A DNA stretch of 13,636 bases from an uncultured Collinsella sp. (GTDB lineage Bacteria > Actinomycetota > Coriobacteriia > Coriobacteriales > Coriobacteriaceae): assembly GCA_902495525.1 (NCBI GenBank), contig CABUXL010000041.1, positions 1 to 13,636 of the forward strand, in the 5' to 3' direction. Made by a program: the position numbers and the translations under genes. The notes under the pieces are model-generated. The model had not been told where the DNA came from. It ran no database searches and saw only the letters and a list, made by a program, of their open reading frames with translations. Position 1 is the first letter of the stretch. The number at the start of each line of letters is the position of its first letter. Below, in pieces: positions 12,373-13,636 of this stretch.

Positions 12373-13636
12373 CTACTCGCCAAAGAACTCATTGATCTTC
12401 TGCTCGTCGACGCCAAAGAACCACGTCAGGACAAAGCCGGCGGCATAGGCAAGCAGCATAGCGGCAACGTAGCCGAGCTGCTGGCCAGGAACGACGATCA
12501 GCAGGCCAAACAGACCGGAAACGCCCTGAGAAACCGTGCCGATGTGAAGCAGCGCCGCGAGCGCGCCGCCAAATCCGGCACCCAGGCAAGCCGTCACAAA
12601 CGGACGAACGAGCGGCAGCGTAACAGCATACATCAGAGGCTCGCCCACACCCAGGATTCCAACGGGAATGGACTCTGCGACGTACTTCTTGAGCTTGGCG
12701 TTCTTGGTCTTAAAGTACAGTGCCAAACCGGCACCGACCTGGCCGCCACCAGCCATCATAAGGATGGGAAGCAGGTAATTGATACCCTTGGTAGCACCGT
12801 CGGGATCGTTGAGCATAGCGTGGATCGGCGTGAGCGCCTGATGCAGGCCGACGGACACCAGCGGCAAGAAGCCTGCCGACAGGATATAGCCACCCAGGAC
12901 GCCCAGCTTCTCGAAGATAAAGGTCAAAACGCTAAAGATGGCAGTCGTCAGCCATGCGCCTACCGGCTGGATGACGAGCATCAGAGCAAAGGCGCCGATG
13001 ATGAGCACCAGCAGCGGGGACAAGAACGTGTCGAGTGCGTTGGGCATAACCTTGCGAATCTGACGCTCCATCCAGGCAAAAAATGCGCCAGCGATGAGAG
13101 CCGCGATCATGCCGCCCGCTGCGGGGTTGTACTGCGCATTGGTGAGCGGCAGCAGAATGGCAGTGGCAGGATCAGCCGCGCCAGGCGCAAGCAGGGGCAT
13201 GGCACTGTTGGCGATACACATCATGCCGGCGATGCCGCCCAGTGCAGCGGAGCCACCAAACTCACGTGCCGCGTTATAGCCCACCAAGATGGGCAGATAG
13301 GCAAACAGGGCCCAGCCCATGGAACGAATGCCCTGGTACCACCACTCGCCTGCAAGCGCTCCTGCCGTCGAGACGTTAATGACGTTGCAGATACCGTTGA
13401 TGAGGCCAGCCGCAATGATGCCGGGAAGCAGGGCGACGAAGACATTGGAAATCTTCTTGAGGAAGGCCTGAACCGGCTTGGACTCGTACTTGGCCTTCTG
13501 CGCGGCCTTGTTTGTGGCCGCAGCGTCAACCACGCTCTCGTCAGCAACGCCTTTCGCAAGGCCGGTGAGCTTGGAGAACTCCTCGAGCACCTTATTCACC
13601 TTGCCCGGACCCAGCACGATCTGCATCGTGTCGTCG
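12373..13636 (-). CDS. murP: PTS EIIBC permease, MurP type (MurNAc / MurNAc-GlcNAc), 5' end outside window
   Basis: Phosphotransferase-system membrane permease that imports and phosphorylates an amino sugar. The open frame enters from the right edge (421 codons visible). Counting from the Met at 13626, MQIVLGPGKVNKVLEEFSKLTGL is the end of the EIIB domain, so the phosphocysteine and true start lie beyond the window. A charged linker (about 25-50) leads to the EIIC domain with about ten membrane segments, including FLPLVSVGLHQALTPIHAML and the EIIC signature GVGEPLMYAVTLPLVRPF near 326-343. These match MurP of staphylococci as I recall it, and the adjacent mupG supports MurNAc-GlcNAc as substrate. 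No EIIA domain is seen at the C-terminus (ends VDEQKINEFFGE), so a shared EIIA is needed. It ends with TAG and is followed by a terminator. Confidence 0.88.
   Translation of the reverse strand, partial: DDTMQIVLGPGKVNKVLEEFSKLTGLAKGVADESVVDAAATNKAAQKAKYESKPVQAFLKKISNVFVALLPGIIAAGLINGICNVINVSTAGALAGEWWYQGIRSMGWALFAYLPILVGYNAAREFGGSAALGGIAGMMCIANSAMPLLAPGAADPATAILLPLTNAQYNPAAGGMIAALIAGAFFAWMERQIRKVMPNALDTFLSPLLVLIIGAFALMLVIQPVGAWLTTAIFSVLTFIFEKLGVLGGYILSAGFLPLVSVGLHQALTPIHAMLNDPDGATKGINYLLPILMMAGGGQVGAGLALYFKTKNAKLKKYVAESIPVGILGVGEPLMYAVTLPLVRPFVTACLGAGFGGALAALLHIGTVSQGVSGLFGLLIVVPGQQLGYVAAMLLAYAAGFVLTWFFGVDEQKINEFFGE

Overview
The window reads as chromosomal sequence from a high-GC, anaerobic actinobacterial gut-type organism, most likely a Coriobacteriia member close to Collinsella. 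This rests on base composition, on the split flavoredoxin/rubredoxin pair typical of anaerobes, on a PTS/MupG muropeptide locus and on the general look of the proteins. It is inference: no rRNA or other taxonomic marker is present. Most genes are ordinary and well recognised. The less explained material lies between genes.

Layout, left to right. Positions 1-4624 (minus) hold nearly all of gltB, the large subunit of glutamate synthase, cut by the left edge close to its C-terminus. A 379-bp divergent intergenic region (4625-5003) carries two dyad elements and a candidate gpmA promoter. On the plus strand follow gpmA (phosphoglycerate mutase) and mntH (an NRAMP Mn2+/Fe2+ transporter), probably co-transcribed. 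Facing them on the minus strand are a 47-residue rubredoxin with its own promoter and a flavin reductase. Together these look like the two halves of a high-molecular-weight rubredoxin. Then, still minus, come a TPR-like gene overlapping smpB (trans-translation factor), and a tRNA-Gln/tRNA-Glu pair with a clear promoter and terminator.

At 10120-10530 (plus) a small protein of unassigned function runs convergently toward an ArsC/Spx-like thioredoxin-fold gene (10751-11110, minus). The 220 bp between them is a tandem array of three 62-bp units, each an imperfect 15-16-bp-arm hairpin with compensating base changes. This is the most striking non-coding structure in the window. The right end (minus) holds a PTS EIIBC permease of the MurP type (start outside the window), followed by mupG, a 6-phospho-N-acetylmuramidase. 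A strong intrinsic terminator lies directly against the mupG ribosome binding site.

Functional picture: nitrogen assimilation (gltB), central glycolysis (gpmA), metal uptake (mntH), anaerobic redox or NO/O2 defence (rubredoxin plus flavin reductase), translation quality control (smpB, tRNAs) and recycling of peptidoglycan-derived MurNAc-GlcNAc (murP-mupG). I see no insertion sequence, prophage, CRISPR array or defence island, and no clear wholly new protein system. The candidates for new biology are the hairpin repeat array, the nested palindrome after smpB, the recurring ATCTGTAACA motif and the terminator upstream of mupG.
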